Source: Sugiyamaella lignohabitans (Eukaryota > Ascomycota > Dipodascomycetes > Dipodascales > Trichomonascaceae). Taken from it: 64,000 bases of DNA. Each line of letters opens with the position of its first letter. Position 1 is the first letter of the stretch. Below, one piece after another: positions 49,271-59,209 of this stretch. The position numbers and the translations under genes were made by a program. The DNA is taken from contig NC_031673.1 of the NCBI RefSeq assembly GCF_001640025.1, forward strand, positions 1,922,001 to 1,986,000, given 5' to 3'. Below the pieces are notes generated by a model. It worked only from the letters and a program-made list of their open reading frames with translations. It ran no database searches and had not been told where the DNA came from.

Positions 49271-49657
49271 GGCGAGAAACTATGGTGAATGGGGTGGATT
49301 CACTATTTGATTCTCGTATTTATATGAGCCAAGTAACGAAATGATATACATTGGACAAATTGTAATTTCACATCTCTTGGCAATTTCTGAATGGTTTCTG
49401 AAATGATATAATTAATTCCAGAGGTATTACGGAGTTACCGGGGATTAGATTCGAAGTGAGATTCAATTGTGCCATTCTCCGAGACATGACGCGAAGATCA
49501 ACGCACGATAAGCACGTCATGCAAAGGTAAACTCAGGGGTATTCGATCTGCACGTCACTAGATCTCGGGAGATGGACCTAGGTCCATATATATAAACATG
49601 GACAAAATCCAACCAATTCTGTTTCTGTCCTTAAAAGTTTGTGAGATAAGTTAAGAG
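49271..49657. promoter_or_regulatory. Shared divergent promoter of two flavin monooxygenases
   Basis: TATA-like boxes face each gene (49317-49324 for the minus gene; TATATATAAA at about 49586-49596 for the plus gene). Next to the latter is the perfect 16-bp palindrome ATGGACCTAGGTCCAT (49572-49587), preceded by ATCTC-GG-GAGAT (49562-49573). CTCAGGGG is at 49532-49539. A common regulator is plausible. Confidence 0.6.
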
Positions 49658-51214
49658 ATGACAATCGCCACTGACAAACGAATTGCCATTATTGGAGCTG
49701 GTCCATCTGGGGCTATTGCTCTAGACACATTTCTTGAATACGGATTCTCCAAGATCAGGGTATTCGAGAGAAAGAAGGTTCCTGGAGGAACTTGGAATGA
49801 TGATAAACAAGTAGGCGTTCCGGTTGACAACGTGCTGCCCACAATTGATGAACCCAATGCTGATGCACCAATACCAGTTCCTGAAGAGGTTGCAGCAGGC
49901 ACTAAAGACGAGCCAGTGACCATCAAAACTCATAATACTAAACGAAGGTACGAAGAAGCTTCAATCTATCCTGAGCTTGAGACGAACATTATACCTCCTT
50001 TAATGTCGTTCAGAAAGAAGCCTGTACCAAAGGAACCAACTTCAAACTCTTTTGAAAAGTATGGAGAAGCTGACACATTTCGAAAAGCAGATACGATCAA
50101 TAGGTATGTTACCTCCTTTTTTGAAGGTAGAGATAATTTTGTGTCCTATAATACTACAGTAGAAAAGGCCGAACAACCAGAAGGGCCTGGCACACCTTGG
50201 GTGCTGACTTTACGTAAATCTATCGATGCAGAAAACTCTGAATGGTGGTCTGAAACATTTGATTTCTTGTATGTCGCGATCGGAAGGTTCAATGTACCAC
50301 GGGCTGACAATATTCCCGGGTTGAAGGAGGCGGCAAAGATAGTTCCACCAGGAACTATCTTACATACAAAGTACTATCGAGACCCCAAACATTTCTCAGG
50401 AAAGAAAACCCTAATTGTAGGTGCAGCATTCAGTTCAATCGATATTGTTCACCTAGTTCGAGATTATGCCCAAGCCCCATTATACCTATCTGCCAATATA
50501 GTTATCGCATTTATTCTCGATGCATTCAAACAACCGTTTGTAGATGCTCGAGGTAGAATTGCCAAGATTGAAGTTAACAAGGATGGTAAAACCATTGATG
50601 CTTACTTTGAAGATGGTTCGGTTGTAGACCAGATTGAAAGACTCGTCCTGTCGACTGGTTATAAGACTTCATATCCATTTTTGGAAGAATATACAGCAAA
50701 GTACGGTGGTCTAGTGACGAAGGATAACTTGTTGAAAAATACATATCTCACTACATGGTGGAATCAAGACCCCAGTTTAGCTATTGCGGGTGTTTTTACA
50801 GACGGTGTACTCCTGAAAGCATCTGAGACACAGGCCGCTGCAACAGCTGGTTTGTGGAGTGGATTACCTGGATCCGGGCTCCCTTCGAAAGAAGAGCAAA
50901 TCAAGTGGGAAACTGACAGAAGAAATAATCAAAAATTGGCTGTAGAATGGCATATTTGGTTCCCTGATTTTGGCAGTATATTAAATCAAATTCTTCAAGT
51001 TGGAGGAGGTTCGGCTCAACTTTCTAAAATATCTGGCGTCGATTTCAGTGACTCTGATGAACTTGCTAATTACCAGCTACAAAGCTTCGGATTGAAATCT
51101 GTTTATTGGAGCAAAGTCGCCAAAGATTGGATTGAAAAGCATCCTGATTCTCAAGACCGTTACAACAAGACAGTCGAATATATTGATAGTATCAAGTGGC
51201 CAAAGTCAGAGTAG
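49658..51214 (+). CDS. FMO-type flavin monooxygenase
   Basis: This 518-residue protein has FAD motif GAGPSG at 13-18, ERKKVPGGTWN after the second strand, and an NADPH-type motif, KTLIVGAAFSSIDIV, near 248-262. The latter is GxAxSS rather than the canonical GxGxSG. FLYVAIGRFNVPRADNIPG and LVLSTGYKTSYPFL match the FMO/ATG pattern. It resembles fungal FMO-like oxidoreductases of N- or S-containing compounds more than BVMOs, because the FxGxxxHxxxW motif is not evident (FSGKKTL follows HTKYYRDPKH instead). Substrate is unknown. It probably shares regulation with the divergent neighbour. Confidence 0.87.
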   Translation: MTIATDKRIAIIGAGPSGAIALDTFLEYGFSKIRVFERKKVPGGTWNDDKQVGVPVDNVLPTIDEPNADAPIPVPEEVAAGTKDEPVTIKTHNTKRRYEEASIYPELETNIIPPLMSFRKKPVPKEPTSNSFEKYGEADTFRKADTINRYVTSFFEGRDNFVSYNTTVEKAEQPEGPGTPWVLTLRKSIDAENSEWWSETFDFLYVAIGRFNVPRADNIPGLKEAAKIVPPGTILHTKYYRDPKHFSGKKTLIVGAAFSSIDIVHLVRDYAQAPLYLSANIVIAFILDAFKQPFVDARGRIAKIEVNKDGKTIDAYFEDGSVVDQIERLVLSTGYKTSYPFLEEYTAKYGGLVTKDNLLKNTYLTTWWNQDPSLAIAGVFTDGVLLKASETQAAATAGLWSGLPGSGLPSKEEQIKWETDRRNNQKLAVEWHIWFPDFGSILNQILQVGGGSAQLSKISGVDFSDSDELANYQLQSFGLKSVYWSKVAKDWIEKHPDSQDRYNKTVEYIDSIKWPKSE

Positions 51215-51340
51215 CTAGCAGAAATAAATCATAATAGATGTTCATGCATAATACTATCTTTGCACGTTCCCAACCTCTATCTAATCTTTTGCAAGTGTAC
51301 TTTCGAGGATCTTGTGTACACGCTAGCTTAAACGAGCAAA

Positions 51341-52048
51341 ATGTCCACAATTCAAGCTCCAACTGCTCAAGAGAAAAGAAAATTTTATGATGATGGTCGT
51401 GTTAAAGAATTTAAAGGGAACACGTTTGTCTGCCATCTTCCTCAACAAGGAGATAAGAGCGAACCTTTCAATGTAATATTAGATGCTTACCGCGTATCCA
51501 GAAGCTTCAGCTTTGGTAATAAAATTACTATGTTACCACCTTCTTGTTATCATATGACGATATTCCATGGAGCAAATAACATAGACAGAAGACCAGGCAT
51601 TTGGCCTGCAGGAATTAGTACTGATGTGACCATTGAAGAATGCCACAATTTGCTGAGTAAACGACTAAAAGAGACCAATTTAAGTATCGACTTACCTATC
51701 CGTATGAAAGTTGATCTCGAAAGCAAAAAATTCACTCATAAAGATGCATGGAAATTAAAATTAATTCCCGTTGACGAAGCTGAAAAGTCGAAAGTTCAGA
51801 ATCTTCGTGATAGATTATCGGATTGCCTAGGTACGAAAGGTTTGGATCACGATAGCTTTGAGTTTCATGTGACTTTGGGGTATATTAACATTCCTCTGTC
51901 TGATGAGGAAAATAACGAGTTCTATGAAGTATCAGAGAAATTACATCAGCATGTTGCTTCACGGTGTCCTGTAATCGAATTCGACGCGCCAGAATTTTGT
52001 ATTTTCGAAGATATGTTTGCTATGCGACGAAGGTTATATCTTAGCTAA
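51341..52048 (+). CDS. 2H phosphoesterase-like protein (DUF1868 type)
   Basis: This 235-residue soluble protein carries two HxT motifs, His71-Met-Thr73 (YHMTIFHG) and His176-Val-Thr178 (FEFHVTLGY). These are the paired catalytic signature of 2H phosphoesterases, which hydrolyse 2'-5' or cyclic phosphates. The spacing of about 105 residues and the intervening KLKLIPV strand fit the DUF1868 branch. Substrate is not known to me. The gene starts 127 bp after the FMO stop, on the same strand. Confidence 0.82.
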   Translation: MSTIQAPTAQEKRKFYDDGRVKEFKGNTFVCHLPQQGDKSEPFNVILDAYRVSRSFSFGNKITMLPPSCYHMTIFHGANNIDRRPGIWPAGISTDVTIEECHNLLSKRLKETNLSIDLPIRMKVDLESKKFTHKDAWKLKLIPVDEAEKSKVQNLRDRLSDCLGTKGLDHDSFEFHVTLGYINIPLSDEENNEFYEVSEKLHQHVASRCPVIEFDAPEFCIFEDMFAMRRRLYLS

Positions 52049-52099
52049 TCAATAATACATAAGGAACAGATAGATAATGCGAATACGATAGATAGACTT

Positions 52100-55000
52100 C
52101 TAACCAGATAACCCAGTAATGACTCTTTTTGCTCTTTCCTTTTGCTCAGGTGAAGCATCTTCAGGTGATTTCAAATCATCACGCTCCCATTCTTCTGTAG
52201 ATGGGGTATGGCCAACCGACATTCCTACAGTGACCAATGTCTCCAGTGGTTGGAATGAGTTCTCCTCGAGATCCCGATCGAAAACTATGGCGCCTGGTTC
52301 GAATAACACGACTAAAGTGCTACCTCCAAATTGGAAGTAACCCAATTCATCCATACGGTTAATCTTCTCTCCTGGCTTGGCGGTTATAACCGTACTTCCC
52401 ACCATCATTGCCCCTACAGCTATGACCATAACACTTCCGAATTCTTCAGACTGGATTGGAACCAGTACTCTAACATTCTCCCCAAAAACATCCAGGGCCG
52501 ATCGAATGGCCATAGGGTTAACTGTATAGTATTCACCTGCAATGAGCTTTGGCTCTCCTAGTATTCCAGTCACTGGAGAGTGAAAACGGTGATAATCTTG
52601 AGGTGCCAATCTGAAGATCGCAAGAGCTCCTTCAGTGAACCTGTCAACATACTCTGGATATTGATCACCAAGTAACCTGGAAACGCTAAACGGCCGTCCT
52701 TTGATCCACACCTCTTGAGCCTTTGAAACTGTTGGAAACACCGTAGCCCGGCAATCTGCAGGAGATACAGCAACATGGTCACTGTTAGGAGAATCCAGTG
52801 TCCTGACACCAGGCTTGAGTTTCCTATAGAAAAATTCATTAAAAGTTTTGAAGTTTTCGACTGGTTCCAGTGACTCTGACATGTCAAGATTATGGAACTT
52901 GATAAAAGGAACAATACTAGAAACAGACGAAGGACTGTCAAACTTGACTCCTTGCTTGATACTCAAAGACCGCAGCAAACTACGGATCCTCTTCGTTTCC
53001 ATACGTGAGCTGCTGAGTCCTTTATATAGGAGTCTAATTCCCACCCGTACGTACACGCTCATCTTTTCTTCCATAATGAATCCTGTGACTCTGTCTTGTA
53101 CAAGAATATTAGCCGAGTTAGCTCCTAGCTTATAGTTTCCGTATGACAGTTTCTTCACAATTGTCGTATACCAACGACTCTGTGCCTGACTAGACGTGAT
53201 GTACCTGTCCAGAACAGTAGCATCCAACTTATCCCAACTCATACTAGCGCAGGTAGCAACATGACTGACAAGATCTATCTCTGATCTTTTGTTAAGTCTT
53301 GGTTGACGACAAATAGGACAAACACTAAGACGGATCACACGCTCAACAAGCGTTGAGTTGGAGTTTCCGTTAGACTGCTTGCTATTGGTATCCCCGTATA
53401 TTATATCAGCAGCAGTGTATTCTTTGTCAGGTGGAGATTCTGTTCCAACAGAGGATATGGAGCTCGTGTCTGAGTCGACAGAATCTGAGGTCTCAATTCG
53501 GCGCCTCTGATCTTCGGCATCCTTAACAATTTGATCTTCGAGACACATGATAATCTCATCGATAGTCAATTCGTCGGTTTCCACATTCTTACCAAATCGC
53601 TCAAAAAAGTTTGCTCTCGTTTGAGCAGAGAGTGTTGAACCCAGAGAGTCAAGCATGGCATTCAGCTCAACGCTGCTGATGGTTTTAGTATCATCCGCAT
53701 CATATTGAATAGCCAATCCTCTCCAAAGCTGCTGCCTGAGTGCTGCATATGGAACAAATTTTGCGCGAACAGTTAGCCTTGGAGCTACCGCACCGGAGAA
53801 TTTTTCCATTTTCTTCATTTTTAGAGGAAGAACATATGTCCCCACATCAGCTTCTGATAGTACTGAGTTCTTCAACATGGCATCATAGAGCCCAGTATCA
53901 GGATCCTGATGCGGGACATTGCCAAGTAAATTCTTAATATGCAGCTCGACATCAGCAACAAAGTCGTTCAAAGTGAGCTTGTCGTTATCGAAAACAATAA
54001 ACCTGATTGAATATCCTCGTTCATTCCTCTGGATGGGAAACAGAAGCTTTTCGTTGTAAACCGGGTTCAAAGTATGTCTTTTATAGGGAGTGCGGAAGGT
54101 CTTCTTACCGAACGATACCACTACAAATGGATCCATATCAAAAGAAGTTCTGGCCATATTTTTGGGAGAAGGTAGGTCAGATACCGAGACAATTTCCATA
54201 AAGGCCATACCCACAATATCTGAGTATACATTCAGCTCGTACGACTTTTGCCGGCGGAATGCCTTTCTCTTCGGGGTGGTCTTTGCCTGCTGTTTTCCGT
54301 TACCATCTTCTGTTTGTATCTTTGACATCGTAGAAGATATGCTCTGAGTCGAATCATTTGTAATGTTAACCAGCCTGCGAGTATCATCAGCTAGCTTACC
54401 TTCTATCTGATCAGGAGACGGTTCATCTTCAGTGGCAGATACAAAATCAGACTCTTCGCTCTTGGCTAATTCCGCGTCTAATTCACCGTCTACTTCGGCT
54501 TCCTCCTCTTCATCTACAGCAATGCTCTCCTTGTTATCGTTTAGCTCGGCTACAAGTGGCCGTTTGGACTTGTTTTTGCCTCTGAAATATAGAAATGCTT
54601 TCCAAACCTTAGAAATCTCGTCATCGCTTTGGGTCTTGGAGACTAGTGAATAGGATACCTCAATATCGCCAGAATTGAACTTGGTCCTATCAGGATTGAT
54701 GAGTTGCAACCCTACCCACTATATTAATCAGTTAGATATACGACTTCGATAACTTTCTATAACTGGCTCAGGAGAGCTAATTCCATGCCTTCAAATCAGT
54801 CAGTAATACTACTCACCCTATTCTCGCTAAGCTTCCCACCTTTGAAAAGCTGTCCAAGGTCTTGACGATATTCTCCAAGGAATGTTTTACGTAGGTTGGT
54901 TTTATCCCACACTATGAATAGAATTTGGTGTGGTCCACTCCATGGCTCAATTGGTATTGAAAACTCGGTGTTCCATACAGCATTCGAGCCTCGGTGATCA

Positions 55001-55346
55001 GTAGATGTCGAATCACGGTATTGGTTGGCTCTCACAACAACATACTAGAAGGATCTATTAGTATTCTGAGACAAAGGAGTTGAAATAATCTATAATTGTA
55101 GCGGTCCAGACTATGACTCCTGGAATTGGGATTGATGACTTACTGGGCTTTTTATTTCACATTTGTCCGCCTCTACCAAGTTTCGAGCCTGGAAGTTGTT
55201 AGATATCACCTTATTACGTCACTCTCAGTATAGAGATCACAATATTATCATACCTTGACGACTTTGATCTTGAGTTCAACATCAGTTGCCTTCAGAACTT
55301 CGTCAGACTTTTTGTTTGTTTTGCCTTGTCCCAGCAGTCTCATCAT
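52100..55346 (-). CDS. PSD2: Phosphatidylserine decarboxylase 2 (four exons)
   Basis: This 994-residue endomembrane enzyme makes phosphatidylethanolamine from phosphatidylserine. Exons are 55254-55346, 55144-55188 (15 codons), 54817-55044 and 52100-54718. All introns are phase 0 and have CTAAC/CTAAT branch points. A first C2 domain is split over exons 1-3 (VELKIKVVKARNLVEAD...KSPYVVVRANQYR). A second C2 follows (MAFMEIVSVSDLPSPKN...DPFVVVSFGKKTFRTPYKRHTLNPVYNE). An EF-hand-like segment is YDADDTKTISSVELNAML. The decarboxylase domain ends with FGGSTLVVLFEPG, where Ser922 would become the pyruvoyl group. The ATG pair at 55346/55343 opens exon 1. Short exons 1-2 are inferred from splice signals plus the C2 pattern and fit well. 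Confidence 0.9.
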
Positions 55347-56946
55347 GTGAAACTTCTAAATAATAGTTTAGTTCAGAGTTTGTGTTTGGAACTTGGGAAG
55401 TCAACTATCACAATAATGCCAAATATCTCGCCGAGGCAGTCAGAGTCAGAGCCAGGTTCAGATTCAAAGAGTATGTAAATAATGCAACAATCAAACCAGA
55501 CCAGTTAGACCAGTTATATTTGAGACGTTCTAACACAATCAAGCTGTTAATACTGAGTTCGGAGTTGATCTCTGTAATCCCAGGATCATAAACGTCCAAA
55601 TGTATATTATGAATCGCGTCAAATTCCTCTACCAGTTGGGTAGTTCAGACTAAATCGCACGCTACTAATGAATGGTATAAGGTGGAATCGATATCCCCTA
55701 AAGCCCCTTGAAGCCGAAAGTGATATTTATATTTTTGAAAACAGATCTGAAGGTTTACAAATAGGGGTAAATGTGGAGGTTTGCTGTAGGAACCGATCGC
55801 CCCGCCCAACCGTACTCTCTTGACCCAAAACAGCATAACTTGTAGATGATCTCATTACGCAGGTCATCAAATGCAGGGACCACGGAACATAAAAATAGCA
55901 GTATAAAATGTAGCTGAGAGGTCTCAGAATTTACAAAATGAACACCAAGTGCACAGTATCTACTTCCAAACCTCCCGCTTGACCCCCTCATTATTTTACT
56001 CTCTGTAAGTACGCATTTCGGGACAGTGTTCCGAGGCTGCCACGTTACCTTTTTACTGGAGACTCTTGATCACTGTGGTTTTATTGTTGCTTCACGAGAC
56101 ATTATTATTTCCAGGTGGCTATGAATACATACATACGACTAATTATAATTTTATCGTTATTATTTTGACTGCATTTGGCATGGCAAGTGGGGTGTTCAGC
56201 TGGAACAGAGGGGTTTACATTCTTCACGCTCAAAGCAAAACTTACAAGATACTTACGAAACAAAGAGCTTATGACTTGGCTTGTTCAAACTATCGAGCAA
56301 AGCGAGGCACGGGGTCTGGGAAAAGCCACCGTAGGCAGACCGGACCCCCCGAGTCTATAACCGGCGATTTTTGTCTTTTATCTTATCACTGGTGTGATGA
56401 TCGACAGCAGGAACCAATACGAACATCAACAAACAAACCACAAATAATTGATACACTTTAACAGATAAAAATGGGAAGACTGTATCCAAGAAGCTCTTTT
56501 CGGAGACACCTTCGGGGGTGTAAAGCAGGTACTACCGTATCGAAGAACGCAGATGTGCTGATTTATCTTGACTATATTTTGTTTCTTGAAGAGTGAGTAG
56601 GGTAATGTCAGGTGAAGACTCTTAGGAATATTTACAGGCTGACAATCTAACAAAATCTTTAGACTAATGAAACAGGCGAAATCCAAGTCTGATAAAGAAC
56701 AGGGGAAGAATAAGCCAATCGCTGCACGACATGTTCTACAAGCCACGGAATCGACCCTGAAGAAGTTCCGCGGTTGATTCCACTGTTGAATTTACCGACG
56801 CGATGATTCATGCCAAGTACTAACAAGCGTTTCACTAAAAGACTCAACATGTCTAACATTAGGGGTTAGTGTGTTTCGGGTATTCAGGACCTGTATTTCA
56901 CATTACAGCTTATTGGTCGATAGATGATGAAGAGGGAAGAATGCAT
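55347..56946. other. 1.6-kb intergenic region with decayed foldback element N
   Basis: No supported gene. The 131-codon frame at 56066-56461 crosses a repeat remnant and has no domain. At 56294-56337 the sequence CGAGCAAAGCGAGGCACGGG, GTCTGGG, AGCCACCGTAGGCA follows the right half of the foldback element with many changes. Confidence 0.55.
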
Positions 56947-58374
56947 TTATTGTTTGAGAAAAGGCACCATATCAATGGCACCTTGGGGGTTGTTTTTATT
57001 ATATACAAAGAGACCCTGGAGCTGGGCAGTACTGACAGTGCTATTCAAATCAATGACTTTCTGCACAAAAAGTTCACATTCGGCGTCATGACCCTCGTAG
57101 AAACGCAGGAACATTTGGCGAACCTGGTACTCAGTAGCATTGTCGATACATTCTTTATAATCGACACGACCAGGGCGAATAAGAGCAGGATCGAGGCGTT
57201 CTGGATGATTTGTCGTCATGAAAATAAGACGTTCGTCGGCTGAAGCAACTCCATCAAGAGCGTTAAGCAGACCAGAAAAGGTGACACCGGACATGAAACC
57301 CTGGTCATCAGACTGTTTACGTTCATTAAAAGCCGCGTCAATGTCTTCTAGCAGTAATATACTCCGTTCGGGAATATGGTTCATGAGATGATTGAGTCTA
57401 TCATCAGTCAAGGTGATCTCTGACAAATTTAATATACAGATATTGTAATCAAGCTCACCAGCCAATGCCTGAATTACACTTGATTTACCAGATCCTGGTG
57501 GTCCATATAACAGATACCCACGTCGATATGGGATACCACGATCATAATACCAGGAACTGGTATTAAGAAAGTCTTTTATGTCGTCGAGCATCCGCTCTTT
57601 AACACCTTCAGCGAGAATAACCGAGTCGAGATCTCGTTTGCGTCTTGGAGTTCCAAATGGCCGCCATTCAGGGCCAAATGAAGAATAAATAACTGTCTTG
57701 CCCTGCTGCTGAGACTGGGCTCGTGTATGAGCTTCTGTTAGCAGGTCGTTGAACAAATGTCTGTCTCTATAAAGTGTAGTCAATGTGATAGTTTCGAAAG
57801 GAGTTCCAGACGTCAGGTCCATCAGACGACCAGACCGTTCTCTTTTAATGAGCATGAAAGCACCTTTGTATCGAATCAAGTGCTTACCAGGACCAGGAAC
57901 CAGCTCAAATTTGGTGGTAATTGATCCATTATCGTGTTGTTTAACAGCTGTCTGAATACTCAAATGACGCGAGTTTCGATTCGGATACTGAGACATCCAC
58001 TCTAAAAACCAAGTGTACGATTTATCTTTTGAAGGAATCTCTAGATCCACTAACATCTGTCTGTATATTAAATTTCCCAATCGCATGACTCCCTGGCGAG
58101 CGACTGCCAGACCAGCACCCAATCCCATCAATCCAAATCCAGCAGTAAATATAGGATTCGACTCGAGAAACTCGGAAAACTGACCAAATCTCGACGACGA
58201 CGAACTCGCACCACTGCCATCACCAGATACCACTGGCATTGCTAGATCCCTGGACGAGCTCTGAAGAGAGACTCCGACTCCATTTCCGGCATTTTCGCTC
58301 TCCGAAACACCCTGACTGGTCGCACCGGCAATTACACCTGGCGAGCTACCCTGTCTGGGCCACAATTTATCCAT
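56947..58374 (-). CDS. BCS1: Mitochondrial inner-membrane AAA ATPase BCS1
   Basis: This 475-residue AAA protein translocates the folded Rieske iron-sulfur protein for complex III assembly. A Ser/Gly-rich N-terminus leads to one membrane segment ([18 protein letters not shown], about 78-95) and the BCS1-specific import signal and domain ([33 protein letters not shown]). The AAA module has Walker [10 protein letters not shown], Walker [13 protein letters not shown], and the arginine-finger region [18 protein letters not shown]. The ATG at 58374 is chosen over an in-frame TTG eight codons upstream. The N-terminal ~70 residues are longer than usual. Confidence 0.95.
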   Translation of the reverse strand: MDKLWPRQGSSPGVIAGATSQGVSESENAGNGVGVSLQSSSRDLAMPVVSGDGSGASSSSSRFGQFSEFLESNPIFTAGFGLMGLGAGLAVARQGVMRLGNLIYRQMLVDLEIPSKDKSYTWFLEWMSQYPNRNSRHLSIQTAVKQHDNGSITTKFELVPGPGKHLIRYKGAFMLIKRERSGRLMDLTSGTPFETITLTTLYRDRHLFNDLLTEAHTRAQSQQQGKTVIYSSFGPEWRPFGTPRRKRDLDSVILAEGVKERMLDDIKDFLNTSSWYYDRGIPYRRGYLLYGPPGSGKSSVIQALAGELDYNICILNLSEITLTDDRLNHLMNHIPERSILLLEDIDAAFNERKQSDDQGFMSGVTFSGLLNALDGVASADERLIFMTTNHPERLDPALIRPGRVDYKECIDNATEYQVRQMFLRFYEGHDAECELFVQKVIDLNSTVSTAQLQGLFVYNKNNPQGAIDMVPFLKQ

Positions 58375-58557
58375 ATCTTCGTCAACTCTCACTGTCAAAT
58401 GCCAGAATCAACGTCGAAACCACTGCAGTTCCCATGCACAAACTGAAATTTCACGTGCGGCTACCAAGACCCTGCGTCAGATCCGGGTCCCTGAACTTCC
58501 CTCAGACGTAGCTTCTCAACCAGTTTCCTCCAAAACCAATCATTTCTTCTTGGGAGC

Positions 58558-58695
58558 TGCCTCCGGCGGCTGGGGCTGCGCCCCAGACCCCGTGGCTCCT
58601 GCTTCGCAGGAGATTTCAGGGACTGTAGGCGCTCCGACTCGAGCGGAGCGAGAGGAGCAGCGGGGTCTGGGGCGTAGCCCCAGCCGCCGGAGGCA
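58558..58695 (+). repeat. GC-rich foldback element, copy K, with extended arms
   Basis: Full forward copy in the BCS1/UBP2 divergent promoter. Outside the core, TTTCTTCTTGGGAGC on the left pairs with GCTCCCCAGAAGAAAG on the right, with one mismatch and one offset. The whole palindrome is therefore at least 15 bp longer on each side than in other copies. Confidence 0.86.
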
Positions 58696-59209
58696 GCTCC
58701 CCAGAAGAAAGTGTTCAGTCGGCTCGTGGGTGCTAATTTTGTCAGGAATTGTGATTTTTGGCGGGGGTTGAAAGGGGGATGTGTGGTGTGTGATCACCAC
58801 CGCTGTCTGAGCCTCACTGAGGTTAGCTGCGAGCTGATTAGATAGACATTACACATAGTGAAGCGCCATCTTGGCTCAGCCATTCGTGCATCGTCTTACG
58901 TTATTGTTAGCTACAGCAGTTTCCGCCACAGTTCAGTTTGCTCGTTTTTTTGATATCAGTTTATTCGTTAGTGTGGTTGGTTCTCTGGATCAGTTGTATT
59001 AACTGGCGAGGCTTACTAATTAACTCATCTTTCACTGTTGCCACTAGGTAATTGCAGTCACCACTCCGAATACACCGAGTCAGAACACACCGAACAATAG
59101 TACGCAAGAAAGTAAGGAAACAAGACATTGCGACTAGTTAATTCTATTATTTATTGCATTCCACTTCTAGGTTGGATTGGCTGATTTCGGTATAGTCAGT
59201 ACTTCTAGA
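58696..59209. promoter_or_regulatory. UBP2 promoter
   Basis: About 510 bp; AT-rich close to the gene. No gene was seen. A TTG-initiated extension to 59177 is open but less likely than the ATG at 59210. Confidence 0.45.

Noticed and set aside
56066..56461. 131-codon frame between PSD2 and BCS1
   Set aside because: Runs across a decayed foldback element and has no recognisable coding pattern.
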